Position numbers and translations under genes: made by a program. DNA of 64,000 nt from Cafeteria roenbergensis (Eukaryota > Sar > Bigyra > Bicosoecida > Cafeteriaceae). Positions 8,818 to 18,085 of this stretch are shown here, in pieces; positions within the stretch are counted from its first letter, which is position 1; each line of letters opens with the position of its first letter. The notes beneath the pieces are model-generated. The model saw only the letters and a list, made by a program, of their open reading frames with translations. It was not told where the DNA came from and did no database searches. The stretch lies in assembly GCA_008330645.1 (NCBI GenBank), contig VLTN01000040.1:124001-188000 (forward strand), in the 5' to 3' direction.

Positions 8818-10697
8818 ATGGCCAGCAAGTACGCCAAGGCCTTCACGGTGCCCCCCGGGTTCCCGGACCTCCTGCGGGATCTCACCCGCGAGCTGCTGCG
8901 CGAGTACCCGCGCGAGCATGAGCCGCAGCCCAAGGACCAGGAGTACTGGCTGCTGGACCGCGCAGCCCGCTATTTCGGCTCCCGCAAGGCCATGGCTGGC
9001 GCCGCGGCGCATGGCCCGAACATGCACGACCTCGAGGCGCGCATCACGACCATCTTCCGGGAGGCGGACAAGGACAACAATGGCGTCCTGGACCACAAGG
9101 AGTTCAAGAGCGTGAGCGCGCCGTTGCGCAACCAGGCATCACCTCCCGCCGGCCGCGCTCCTCTCGCTGCCGGTGCCGGGCCAGCGGCTGGGCCACAGGC
9201 GGCGCCCCAAACCGGTGCTTGGGACCCTCTTCACGCGCGCCGAAGCGTGCGGGGCAGCGGGCGCTGGCATCCGTTTGCATCGGGCGCTGGCCGCCGCCTC
9301 CGGCGCGACGCTCGCTTGCGCCCCTTGGCCGGTTGCGTTGTTGTTGTTTTCCTGCAGGTGGTGCGCGCCTTCAGCAAGGAGCTGGGGCTGCCCATGAGCG
9401 ATGTTCGGCGCCTCATGAGCGAGGCGGACGAGAACGAGGACGGTCTGATCGACGTGAGGGGAGCTGCCGCTGCGCGCCGGGCAGCCGCCTCTCGAGGGCC
9501 CGGCTCGTTGCGCGCTGGCCGCCGTGATCCGGTAGCCGACTGCATCCCCCCTCCCCCCCCACCATCGGTGCACAGCACGCGCCTGCTCTAATCCCGCCCC
9601 GCCCCGACCCGACCCGCCGCACGCCTGCTCTAGTCCCGCCCCGCCCCGACCCGCCCCACCCCGCCGGTGCTCCGCCTCCGCGTCTCCGCGCGCAGTACAC
9701 CGAGTTCGTGCCCCTGGCCGTGGAGGTGATTGAGACCATCTACGCCAAGCGCCGCTTCGACGAGGAGGCCGCCCACCGGCAGGCGGAGGCCACGGAGGAG
9801 ACGGAGGCGTACCTGCTCCACGGCATGCCCCGCGAGAAGCTGGAGAACACCCTCCGCGACATGTTCAACCGCGCCGACGCGGACGGCTCGGGCAAGCTCA
9901 GCCGCACGGAGTTCCAGACGGCGCTGCGCGAGAGCGGGCTTGGCCTCACGCGCCAGGAGGTCAACGTGCTGCTGGCCGAGGTGGACGAGGACGAGGACGG
10001 CGAGATCGACTACGAGGAGTTCCTCCCCGTGTGCTTCAACGTGCTGGTGGAGATCGTGTCCAAGCAGCTGGAGGATCGCAGGATCCCCAAGGAGGAGGTC
10101 GACCTCCGGGACTTCTTCGTCTCGCTCTTCAGGGACGCCGACAGCGAGGGGGAGGGCCGCCTCGCCCCGGCCGTCATCAAGGCCACGCTGCAGTCGGCGG
10201 ACATCGGGCTCTCGATCGTGCAGCTGACGGCGCTGATGGTCGAGGCCGTGCCGGACGACGACTCCGGCCTCGTCGAGTACTCCTCCTTCGCCGCCGTGGC
10301 GGCGGGGATCGTCTCCAGGATGCTCGCGGTGCAGACCTCCTCCGACAAGGCGGCAGAGCTCAGCGAGGCCCGCGAAACCGGCGAGCTGTCCCTGGTGGCG
10401 GGCATGGACCGCGCCGCCTTCACCGAGGCCCTTAACCACGCCATCGGGCTGCTCGACCCGCAGGCGCAAGGGGTGGCCCCGGCCGCCGAGGTGGGCGGCG
10501 CCCTGGCAGACATGGGGCTGGAGGACCACGAGGTGGCGGTGATCCTGCAGCTCGGAGACCTCGGGGACGGCTCCGTGGACCTGGACTACGTGGGGAGGTT
10601 CGCCTTCGACTCCATCGCCGCGGTGGCAGAGCAGCACATGCTTGCGGAGGCGCACGGGGACGACGGCGCTGCGGCTGAGGCGGCGGCTGATGAGTAG
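8818..10697 (+). CDS. RSP7: RIIa/DPY-30-like plus EF-hand protein, radial spoke protein 7-like (three exons)
   Basis: Probable axonemal calcium-binding protein. Exons: 8818-9111, 9358-9453, 9696-10697, all phase 0, donors GTGAGC and GTGAGG, 463 aa. Residues about 10-45 (PPGFPDLLRDLTRELLREYP) match the RIIa dimerisation/docking helix pair that binds amphipathic helices of AKAP-like spoke proteins. Canonical EF-hand loops follow at D84-E95 (DKDNNGVLDHKE), D122-E133 (split by intron 2), D191-E202 (DADGSGKLSRTE) and D227-E238 (DEDEDGEIDYEE). More degenerate EF-like pairs lie around residues 260-440 without full ligand sets. RIIa followed by several EF-hands is the plan of Chlamydomonas RSP7; CABYR/EFCAB-type ciliary proteins are alternatives. 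It implies the organism makes motile cilia. The symbol is by architecture only. Confidence 0.72.
9585..9665 (+). repeat. Imperfect direct repeat inside intron 2 of the RSP7-like gene
   Basis: Two successive copies of a roughly 40-bp unit, each beginning CGCCTGCTCTA(A/G)TCCCGC and followed by CCCCGACCCG arrays. They lie directly upstream of the exon 3 acceptor at 9694-9695. CTCTAATCC and CTCTAGTCC in the two units could each serve as branch points. This is a local duplication; no mobile element is implied. Confidence 0.7.
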
Positions 10698-11125
10698 GGA
10701 GGCGGGGGAGGCTCTTGCAAGCGCGGGTGCGACGCGCGAGGCTGTGTTTCCTTCCCTGGGCGGCCTCGCCCGACTGGCGCCGCAGAGCTTGGCATCGTTC
10801 GTTTGCGTGTGTGCTCGACTACCTGTTGCGCGTGGTGCAACCCTTCTTTGCGTCTCGCCCTGGCCGGACGGCGCGATCTCCGCTTGCGGGCAGGGCGAAA
10901 CGGCCACGCCTGCTGAGGCGCCCGTTCCCGACGCGTGTCAGCCGCCCCGGCCTCTGCACACAGCCGTAGGAGCACCCGATAGGCGCGCGTGCTGACGCGC
11001 GCGGCGCCCCCTAGCGCTGTGACGTGCCGCAAGTGCGCAGTGTTGCACGGCGCTCTGCCGGTGCGAGCACACGCCAGCAGCCGCTCGCCGGGAAAAGGTG
11101 CACAGGCACCGAGACGCGTGCCAAC
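10698..11125. other. Intergenic region between two plus-strand genes
   Basis: 428 bp containing the 3' end of the RSP7-like gene and the presumed promoter of the next gene. The frame of the next gene is open back to 11024 but lacks coding character. No RNA gene or repeat is recognised. Confidence 0.5.
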
Positions 11126-12751
11126 ATGGCCGCCGCGTTCATCCAGAACCGCTCGGCGTGGGAACGCGTGGCCATTGCGGCCGTGGTGATGGCGCCGACC
11201 TTTTACGCTCTGTGGGCGAAGCGTGTTGACATTCCCCGCGGCCGCGAGGCCCTTGAGGAGGCCCGCCGCCTGTCCAAGGAGCTTGCGGAGTACGGCGCTG
11301 TCGTCATTCCTCCGCACGGGCTTGCGACAGACCCGGACCAGATGGAGCTGGCGCGCACCAAGGTTCGTATGAACACGCGGCTGCACTGGAGCGAGCTCCG
11401 CTTGGCGCTGCAGCGCTTCTGGCGGGCTGCCGCAGACGAGACGATCGACATTGACGACCCCACGACGTGGCCCGACCCGGACAAGCTGGACGCGGACTGG
11501 GAGGCCCGCCATTCGTACACGCTGCGGGCGCCAGTGGCGCCGCTTGGCATGCGGTCGCGCATCTCGGCCGCCAAGTGGACCCGCGGCGACGGCGCTCCGC
11601 AGCTCGTTCTGGCCGCCTTTCTTGACCCTTCCATGTCCAGGGTCCACTTTGGCGACGACACGCATCGCTACCTGCGCCTGGCCGTGAGCGAGCGCTGGTA
11701 CTGGCTGCCGTGGCTCGGCCCGCCTGAGGGCGCTGTGGGCATTCGCGCCCAGCAGCAGGGGTGGCGCACGCCCGCCTTTCCGATCAAGGGACAGGGTGCC
11801 ACGGCAACGGCGGAGTCTGGTGGCGGCGGGGGCGGCGGCGGCAGAGCTGCCAAGGCGGCGGCCGCCACCGCCATCGTGACGGAGGCCGACGCCGCTCCTG
11901 CCCTGGCCGCCGGCTGCCGCAGCAGAGCCGCGCACGTCAGCACCGGCCGGCCGGGGGCCTTCGCGGCCGTGGGAGCCCTCGCGCAGGGCGCCGCCGGGGC
12001 GGGGACCAAGGCGGGGTTGGAGGCGCGTCGAGCCGTTCCCGCGCCGCTCCGGTCCACGGAGCACCAGGGCTCTGCCGGAGCGGCGCCGGGCGATGCGGTG
12101 GACGGGGAGGCGACCCCCCCCTGGCGCCGCGTCGCCTGGTTCGGCTTGACCGGGCTGGCGTCGCTCGTCGCCTGCGAGGCGCCGCAGGACGTGACAGGCA
12201 GCAGCGGGGCGCCCGTGGTCCACCCGTTCTCGCACCGCGTGCTGCTTAGAGCGCTCAGGAGAGCGGCGGAGGAGGGCCTCCTGGTGCCCCCGGGGGCCCT
12301 CGAGGCGGCCGTTAGGCGCTGGGCAGCCTCCCGATCGCCCGCACCGGGAGCCAAGCAGGGCAACCCCGCCAGCTCCCACGGCGTCCAGGTCGACCTGCCG
12401 GCAGGGTCCCAGCTGCTCCTCCTCGGAAGCACCGCTCGGTCCGTCGTGTGGCCGGCAGAGCCGCTGCCGCCACCCCACTCCCGCACGCCGCTGCCACGCG
12501 CCGCCACGCCCCTCGTCTGGCACGAGGCCCAGGCGTGGTTCCCGTACCGCCCCGCCTCCCTTCCCCAGGACGAGCCGTCGGCGGCAGAGCTCCAGGCCAT
12601 GCTCGAGGCGCTCCCTGCCGACAGCCCAGCCAGGGCGCTGTTCGAGGGAGCACCGCCCGCGCGATCGACCAAGGATGCTGCGATGGAGGACGCCGACGTT
12701 GAAGCCATGCTGGCAGAGCTGCGCGCTGCCGTGCCGGACTCGCGCGCATGA
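11126..12751 (+). CDS. Uncharacterised 541-aa protein with one N-terminal membrane segment
   Basis: Single exon from the ATG at 11126 (context CCAACATGG). Residues about 12-30 (VAIAAVVMAPTFYALWA) form one hydrophobic span, flanked by W and by KR, so a single-pass or signal-anchored protein is likely. The ordered N-terminal half contains GREALEEARRLSKELAEYGAV, LHWSELRLALQRFWRAA, IDDPTTWPDPDKLDADWEAR, and FLDPSMSRVHFGDDTHRYLR followed by ERWYWLPWLGPPEGA. A long Gly/Ala/Pro-rich linker (about 225-350) separates it from a C-terminal part with RRVAWFGLTGLASLVACE and HPFSHRVLLRALRRAAEEG. The C-terminus is acidic (MEDADVEAMLAEL). No family is recognised. Its stop is 14 bp from a 15-bp minisatellite. 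Confidence 0.7.
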   Translation: MAAAFIQNRSAWERVAIAAVVMAPTFYALWAKRVDIPRGREALEEARRLSKELAEYGAVVIPPHGLATDPDQMELARTKVRMNTRLHWSELRLALQRFWRAAADETIDIDDPTTWPDPDKLDADWEARHSYTLRAPVAPLGMRSRISAAKWTRGDGAPQLVLAAFLDPSMSRVHFGDDTHRYLRLAVSERWYWLPWLGPPEGAVGIRAQQQGWRTPAFPIKGQGATATAESGGGGGGGGRAAKAAAATAIVTEADAAPALAAGCRSRAAHVSTGRPGAFAAVGALAQGAAGAGTKAGLEARRAVPAPLRSTEHQGSAGAAPGDAVDGEATPPWRRVAWFGLTGLASLVACEAPQDVTGSSGAPVVHPFSHRVLLRALRRAAEEGLLVPPGALEAAVRRWAASRSPAPGAKQGNPASSHGVQVDLPAGSQLLLLGSTARSVVWPAEPLPPPHSRTPLPRAATPLVWHEAQAWFPYRPASLPQDEPSAAELQAMLEALPADSPARALFEGAPPARSTKDAAMEDADVEAMLAELRAAVPDSRA

Positions 12752-12765
12752 GAGGGGGCCGCCGC

Positions 12766-12879
12766 CGGCGGCGGCATTGGCGGCGGCGGCATTGGCGGCG
12801 GCGGCATTAGCGGCGGCGGCATTAGCGGCGGCGGCATTAGCGGCGGCGGCATTGGCGGCGGCGGCATTGGCGGCGGCGG
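12766..12879 (+). repeat. 15-bp minisatellite (about 7.6 units)
   Basis: Seven full units of CGGCGGCGGCATT(G/A)G plus a partial unit, immediately 3' of the stop codon at 12751. The variable base runs G, G, A, A, A, G, G across the units. The last partial unit runs into GGTGAGTATG, a perfect 5' splice donor consensus on the plus strand, so a 3' UTR intron is possible. The repeat is most likely untranslated. Confidence 0.88.
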
Positions 12880-13073
12880 TGAGTATGCTGAAAATCGACT
12901 GTGTGCGTAAAGCAGCGTGCCATTGCTCGCTCGAAAGTCATCGAACTGGGTCTGTGCATAATTGGCTCGAATACCAAGGCAACGCAAGCCTGCAGCTGCC
13001 CGCGGGCATGCCTGAGTGCATCGAGCGCGCCCGCACACACCGGAGCAGCTAGTGGAGAGCTCTGCCGGAGCAG
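12880..13073. other. Convergent intergenic region
   Basis: 194 bp between the minisatellite and the stop of the Qri7/TsaD gene. It is locally lower in GC (around 12900-12980) and is probably 3' UTR for both convergent genes. Nothing else is recognised. Confidence 0.5.
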
Positions 13074-14681
13074 CTAGCGTGCGCTGCGGTCGTCGGCAGC
13101 CTCTGCCGCCGCCGCCGCCACCGCCGCTGCCGCCGCCTCCCGCCTTGCAGCCTGGTCGCGCAGCGGTCCCCGCAGCTTGGGAACGTACACCGGCTGCCTG
13201 TCGCCCGGGGCCCAGCGCGGCGAGAAATCCGCCTCCCAGCACGCGTCGGCCAGCGCAGCCGGCTCGGACGAGTGCAGCTTGCGAGCGGCCGCCCAGGCGA
13301 CCATCACCGCGTTGTCAGTGCAGAGGCGGGGCGGGGGCGCGAATACCGGAACGCCGAACTCGGCCGCTGCGGCCGCAACAGCGGCCCGCACCGAGCTGTT
13401 GGCGGCCACGCCCCCGCACACCACCAGCGCACCGAGGCTCGCGGCGCCGCCCTCTACCGCGCCGGCGTCGCAGGCCGCCAGAGCGAGCCGGAGCTGGTCC
13501 GACACGTGCGTGACTGCACTGCGCTGGAAGGACGCGGCGATGGCGGCAGCCACCTCCCGCTCCCGGACGTCAACGCCCGGGGACTCGCACACGCGCACGA
13601 CGGCGCTCTTCAGGCCGGCGAAACTAAACGCCGCCCGTCCGCGGTGCTTGCCTCCGCCTCCCCGCAGCGGGACGGGCAGGGGCACGGCGTCGGCGTCGCC
13701 GTCAGCCGCCAGCCGCTCCAGCGCGGCCCCCAAGTGGCCTGCGACGGTTTCGCCATCGTCGCGCGAGGGCCCCACAGGGGGGCCCTTGCTGGTCTCGACA
13801 ACGCCTCTCAGGTCGCACTCGCCGCCCGCTGCTGCAGCCTCTGCCATGGTCAGTGTGCGCGCAACGGTGGCGCCGGAACCAGCACCGGCACCAGCACCGG
13901 AATCAGCACCGGCACCAGCGCCGGCCCTGGACGGGTCGTCAGCGTTGAGCCCGGCGTCGGCGGCGCAGTGATCCCCCACCCGCACCGCGCGGGCCACCTT
14001 GTCGAACGCCTCTCCCAGAGAGTCGTCCAGCGTGGTGGACAGGACCGTGAAACCGCCGAGGCCGAGCGACTTTGCGAGCACGAGCATGGTGTGACCGCCG
14101 GACGCGAGCAGCACCAGGAAGGGGAACCTCATCTCCGGGGCGGCGAGCGTGGCGGCCAGGACATGTGCCTCGAGGTGGTTCACCTTGACCAAAGGCACGC
14201 GGAGGCGCTCGGCGAGCTGCACTGCCGCCGCGAAGCCGTGCCGGAGGCAGATGGCCAGGCCCGGTCCTGCCGTCACCGCCACTGCGTCCACGTCGGCCAG
14301 ACCGCCCGCCAGGCCCGAGCTGGTCTCTGCGTGTCGCAGCCCCAGCGGGAGGTTCGCCTCGTGCGCGCGCGCTGCCAGACGCGGCACCACTCCGCCGTAC
14401 GTCGCGTGGAGGTCGAACTGGGACGCCAAAAAGTCCGACGTCACCTCGCCTTCGAGGAAGCCGCCCGCGCTCGCCGTGCTACTGCGGACGATGGCCACGC
14501 CAGTGTCGTCGCAGCTGGTCTCGATGCCGAGCACCGTCGGACACCGCACCGGCCCGGGCGGCGCTAACTTCCGGCTCCTGTCCAGAAGGGCAGTGTCCAC
14601 GTGCGTCAGGGCGTCGGCGCTGCCCGCGAGTCCCCTGGCCAGGCGCGCAGCATGGCCGCGCGAGGCCAGCGCGCGCCGCAT
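13074..14681 (-). CDS. QRI7: tRNA N6-adenosine threonylcarbamoyltransferase, Qri7/OSGEPL1 (TsaD) type
   Basis: Transfers threonylcarbamoyl from threonylcarbamoyl-AMP to A37 of ANN-decoding tRNAs, here probably in mitochondria. Intronless, 535 aa from the ATG at 14681. Residues 1-45 are Arg/Ala-rich with no early acidic residues, like a mitochondrial presequence. Motifs in order: ETSCDDTG (54-61), PGL in TAGPGLAICLRHG, the metal-binding HLEAH (H169, H173), LLASGGHT, DSLGEAFDKVAR, FSFAGLKSAV, VCGGVAANSSVR and the metal aspartate in CTDNAVMVAW. An insertion of Ala/Gly/Asp repeats (coding 13870-13925) and further linkers sit between DKVARAV and FSFAGLKS, making it about 130-190 residues longer than bacterial TsaD. 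The C-terminus ends in an Ala-rich tail. It is divergent from the RING gene, 199 bp between starts. Confidence 0.9.
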   Translation of the reverse strand: MRRALASRGHAARLARGLAGSADALTHVDTALLDRSRKLAPPGPVRCPTVLGIETSCDDTGVAIVRSSTASAGGFLEGEVTSDFLASQFDLHATYGGVVPRLAARAHEANLPLGLRHAETSSGLAGGLADVDAVAVTAGPGLAICLRHGFAAAVQLAERLRVPLVKVNHLEAHVLAATLAAPEMRFPFLVLLASGGHTMLVLAKSLGLGGFTVLSTTLDDSLGEAFDKVARAVRVGDHCAADAGLNADDPSRAGAGAGADSGAGAGAGSGATVARTLTMAEAAAAGGECDLRGVVETSKGPPVGPSRDDGETVAGHLGAALERLAADGDADAVPLPVPLRGGGGKHRGRAAFSFAGLKSAVVRVCESPGVDVREREVAAAIAASFQRSAVTHVSDQLRLALAACDAGAVEGGAASLGALVVCGGVAANSSVRAAVAAAAAEFGVPVFAPPPRLCTDNAVMVAWAAARKLHSSEPAALADACWEADFSPRWAPGDRQPVYVPKLRGPLRDQAARREAAAAAVAAAAAEAADDRSAR

Positions 14682-14880
14682 GGCCCACCGCCGGCTTGGG
14701 TGCCGGTAGCCAATCAGGTGGCCGACCTGGTGCCCCCCGCGTGACCAGCGCAAGCAGCTACTGCCTCGATGCGCGGGCCCAACGTTTGGAAGCAAGCGGT
14801 GCGCGCGCGCAGCGCGCGGGAAGGCGCTCGGGGCAGAGCGAGCAGAGCTGCGCGCCCGCGCAGCAAGCGCGGCACCGCGC
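14682..14880. promoter_or_regulatory. Divergent intergenic region, QRI7-type / RING genes
   Basis: 199 bp between the start codons of two head-to-head genes, presumably a shared or bidirectional promoter. No named element is seen. Confidence 0.45.
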
Positions 14881-16224
14881 ATGGCCGGGGCAGCTGCCGG
14901 CGCTGACGGCGCGGTCCCAGCGCGACAGTGTCCCGTGTGCTTCGAGGTGCGGCCGCTGAGCGTGGCCATCCCCTGCGGGCACCTGTGCTGCGCCAAATGC
15001 GTGCGGGAGTGGAGCGCCGTCGCAAACACCTGCCCCCTGTGCCGCGAGCCCTGGACCTCGCTTTGCACCGACATCCGGAGCGAGTTTGAGTACCGAATCG
15101 AGCCGCTGGCCGGCCGGACGGCCCCGCCCAAGGTGGTCACCAGTCGGCACACGGGCCGGAGGCGCGCCCTCAAGCTGGGCTGGCTGCCGCTCGGCGTGCG
15201 CGAGCGCCCTGGCGACAGCGCCTCGCCGCTGCTCCCGCTGCCTCCGCTTTCGCCTGTGCCGCCCGGCTCTGTGCTGTCCGGCCCCAACGCTGCAGCGCTC
15301 CAGGCGTGGCTTGCGCGCGAAGCCGAGGCCGCCACGCAGCTGCCCGCCTCGGACACGATGGGCGCAGCGGCGGTCGCTGATTTCCAGAGCGCTGTGGACC
15401 GGCACGGGTCCAGGGCTGACGGCGCCCTCGCCGCGCTCACCGCCTGGATGGGCGTGCCAGCCGCTCGCCGCCTGCTGGCAGAGCTGGAGTTGCTCTGCGC
15501 GCTGGATCCGCGCCTCACCCCGTCAGAGTTCGATGCGCTCGTGGTTCACGCCCCTCCTGGGCGTGGGCCCTCTCTGAGCGCGGCTGGCGGCCAAGGCAGT
15601 CCGCCGACGTCGGCAGACGACCCGGCGAGCAGCTGCTCGGCAGGACTTGGCGAGGGCCGATCGCAGGCTGGCAGAGCCGGCAGCACGAATCGGCGACACA
15701 GGCAGGACAGCGCCCCGAGGGCTGGCGGCAGCGGGGACTGCGACTGTGACGCCAGCGGCAGCGGCAGCGGCAGCGGCAGCGGCAGCGGCAGCGGCAGCGG
15801 CAGCGGCAGCGGCAGCGGCAGCGGCGGTGGCGCCGTGTTGCGGGACGCGCCTGCCCGTTGCCCAGGAAGCCAGTGCGCCTCAACGCCGCCAGAGCCGCCA
15901 GTGCTCGGCCTGTGCAATTGCAGCGGGTTGCAGCCGGTGGCGGGTGCTGGCGGTGCCAGTGCTGGCGGTGCCAGTGCTGGCATTGGTGCTGTTGCACACC
16001 GCATCCGTGCTGGCGGTGATTCTCCCGCCGGCGCGCGTGGCCCGCTCCCTGCGGCGGGCCACGCTGCCTCGTGGTCAGCCGGCAGGTCAGCTGGCGTGGC
16101 CTCCGCGCTGGCCGCAGAGCGAGCCCGTCTAAGCCGCGTGAGAGCACAACTTCGGGCGAGGGACACGCTTGAGAGGGCTGCCGCGAAGCGGCTTCGTCGG
16201 TGGGCAGGCGGTGGCGGCGAGTGA
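14881..16224 (+). CDS. RING-HC finger protein, putative E3 ubiquitin ligase
   Basis: Intronless, 447 aa. Residues 17-54 form a complete C3HC4 RING: C-x2-C-x11-C-x-H-x2-C-x2-C-x10-C-x2-C, beginning CPVCFEVRPLSV and ending TCPLCREPW, the fold that recruits E2 enzymes. The rest has no recognised domain. A moderately ordered region at 140-225 (ALAALTAWMGVPAARRLLAELELLCALDP) looks helical. A (Ser-Gly)n tract follows near 290-318, then an Ala/Gly-rich segment with short imperfect repeats (GGASAGGASAG). A basic C-terminal helix (AAERARLSRVRAQLRARDTLERAAAKRL) could be a short coiled coil. Substrate and location are unknown. Confidence 0.78.
   Translation: MAGAAAGADGAVPARQCPVCFEVRPLSVAIPCGHLCCAKCVREWSAVANTCPLCREPWTSLCTDIRSEFEYRIEPLAGRTAPPKVVTSRHTGRRRALKLGWLPLGVRERPGDSASPLLPLPPLSPVPPGSVLSGPNAAALQAWLAREAEAATQLPASDTMGAAAVADFQSAVDRHGSRADGALAALTAWMGVPAARRLLAELELLCALDPRLTPSEFDALVVHAPPGRGPSLSAAGGQGSPPTSADDPASSCSAGLGEGRSQAGRAGSTNRRHRQDSAPRAGGSGDCDCDASGSGSGSGSGSGSGSGSGSGSGSGGGAVLRDAPARCPGSQCASTPPEPPVLGLCNCSGLQPVAGAGGASAGGASAGIGAVAHRIRAGGDSPAGARGPLPAAGHAASWSAGRSAGVASALAAERARLSRVRAQLRARDTLERAAAKRLRRWAGGGGE
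15764..15825 (+). repeat. GGCAGC hexanucleotide repeat in the RING gene
   Basis: About ten tandem GGCAGC units encoding (Gly-Ser)n within the RING-protein frame. Being in multiples of three it can change length without a frameshift. Confidence 0.88.
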
Positions 16225-16608
16225 GTGCGGACGGTCGCAGCCGGGCCGGCCGGCTTGGTGGTGGCCTTTCGTCTCGGCGGCGCGTTGCATGGCGCAAGCG
16301 GGTTCAAAAAAAAAGGGGTGTGTTGAACGCGGTCAGCGCGCGCGTCGGTCGCCGCGGGGAGCGCGCACAAACAAAAAAACTAGCAGTGATATGCAGCACA
16401 CATGCAAAGGACCCACGCAGGGGCATGCAACTGGCGGGGGGGTGCAACAGCGCGCACAGAGAGGATGGGGGGGGGGGGGGGGGCGGGGGCGGTCGGAAGC
16501 CGTGGGACGGGCAGCAGAGGGCTTCGGAGGGCCGTGGCCGCGGCGCCGGCCCCGCCTCGAGCGACACCTGCCAGCCTCAGCGTGCAGGTGGGCTGGGGCG
16601 ATTGGGCC
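16225..16608. other. Convergent intergenic region with homopolymer runs
   Basis: 384 bp between the stops of the RING gene (+) and the PDK gene (-). It contains a run of A near 16307-16315, a second A-rich patch near 16371-16379 and 17 consecutive G at 16467-16483. No gene or RNA is recognised; it is presumably two 3' UTRs. Confidence 0.6.
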
Positions 16609-18085
16609 TCAAGCCCGGGCCTCGGCCGGCACGGGGGGCTCCGGCTCCGTGGCGTCCGCCACCCTCTTGAGGAAGCAGTAGGCGTCGGTGCCGTAGCCTT
16701 GCATGGGGATGACCTGCAGGTCGCCGCCAAAGTAGCGGGCGTAGAGGCGGGAGAGGGGGAGGCCGTATCCGAGGCCGGCCAGAGGCGTGTTGGTCGAGAA
16801 GTCGGCGCCGTCGCTGAAGGCGTCGAACGTGCCGGAGTTGGCCGACGTGTAGAAATAGGACCACACGCGCTTCATGCCGGAGCGGGGGATGCCGCCCCCC
16901 TCGTCGCTGACCTTGATGACGACGTCCTCGTGCTGGGAGCCGGCCGCAACGATGACCCGCACTGGGGGCGGGCTGTCGTCGCCGTGCCGCTCGATCACAG
17001 CGCGCATCGCGTTCTTCACCAGCTCAAAGACGATGTGGTGGATGTGCGAGTCGATGTAGTTGAAGGTGAAGGCGTCGTCGCCGTAGATGGTGGCCTCGGG
17101 CGCATCGCCGAGCTCGCGCTCGCACATGATCTGAGCGTCCGCCACGGCCCCACGGCAAATCTCCACGGGATTCGAGTGCGTGTTGATGATGCCCACGTGG
17201 CCCTCTTGCGGGTTGTGCAGCGCGATGTGCTGCTCGATGAGCGTGCGGATGCCGATGCGCGACGAGTAAAAGCCGTCGAGGAAGCGCTGCACCGCTGATT
17301 CCAGCTCTTCGGGGAGCGGCATCGTCGTCCCCACCCCCTTGCTGTGCTTGAACTCCGCGATGCCGCGCGCCATGGTCACTAGCGTCGCGCTGTGCCTCCC
17401 GTAGATGGCGGTGATCATCCGCGTCAACGACTGCTCGGTCTCCGGGTCGGTAATCTCCGGGTGCGCCATCATCTGTTCGACGCTGTCCGCGTACCACTTG
17501 GCGACCTTTTGCACGGCGGGCGACTCGGAGAGGTTGTCCGGAAGGTGCTCCAGCTCCACGATTCGGTGAGACATGCTGCGGGGAGCGAGCGCGCGGGCAG
17601 GCAAAACGGCGCAAGTTGCAGTGCGATGGTGGCGTGTGCAGCAACAAGCAACACGTCGAGCGCCATCGGGACGGGCCTCTCCACCCCACGCCGGAACGCT
17701 GCAGGCCGCGGCGCAGCGCGCCAACGCCGCCGCGCCGGACAGCAGCGCGGTGCCACCGCTGCCCCCGCGGCTCGTCTCACCGAATGGGGAGCTCCTTGTG
17801 CAGAAAATGCGCGGCCTGAATGAGCGTTTCTTGCTGGTCATCGTCTTCTTTCGCCGCGAGCAGCCCAAACTTGTACAGTTGCAGCAAGCTCACGCTCGTC
17901 TGCCGCTCGGAGGCGAGGTCGTACACCAGCTTCTGCTGGGTCGCAGACAGCCCCGAGACGAAGCGAGGGCGCGAAGCCGGGGCCGCCTTGGGCGCGGGCT
18001 TGGTGGCCGCTGCGCTGGAGGCGTGTCTTGCCGCGGCCCCGTGAGCGCGCGCGGAACGGACAACAGGACGGAAGGCACGGTTCAT
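16609..18085 (-). CDS. PDK: Pyruvate dehydrogenase kinase-family mitochondrial protein kinase (two exons)
   Basis: Mitochondrial kinase of the PDK/BCKDK family, which phosphorylates the E1 alpha subunit of pyruvate (or branched-chain keto acid) dehydrogenase and switches the complex off. Exons 18085-17781 and 17575-16609 join at phase 2 (donor GTGAGA, acceptor CGCAG), giving 423 aa. The splice restores the conserved KELPIR-MSHRIVELEHLP segment. Residues 1-40 are Arg/Ala/Ser-rich, a typical matrix presequence. The R4-helix region reads RQTSVSLLQLYKFG. The GHKL ATP site has the N box E286LVKNAMRAV (Asn 290), the G1 box D326EGGGIP and the G2 box GLGYGLPLSRLYARYFGG. The GYGTDAYCFLK ending favours PDK over BCKDK. 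It is head-to-head with the giant gene at 18759. Confidence 0.9.

Noticed and set aside
11668-13242. Minus-strand frame encoding MPPPP repeats over the 15-bp minisatellite
   Set aside because: It is antisense to the unknown gene at 11126 and runs across the minisatellite into the 3' end of the QRI7-type gene. No conserved content apart from repeat-derived Pro-Met.
13860-13930. Repeat region in the QRI7-type gene as a separate minisatellite locus
   Set aside because: It is an in-frame Gly/Ala/Asp-coding insertion inside a conserved gene, so it is described with that gene.
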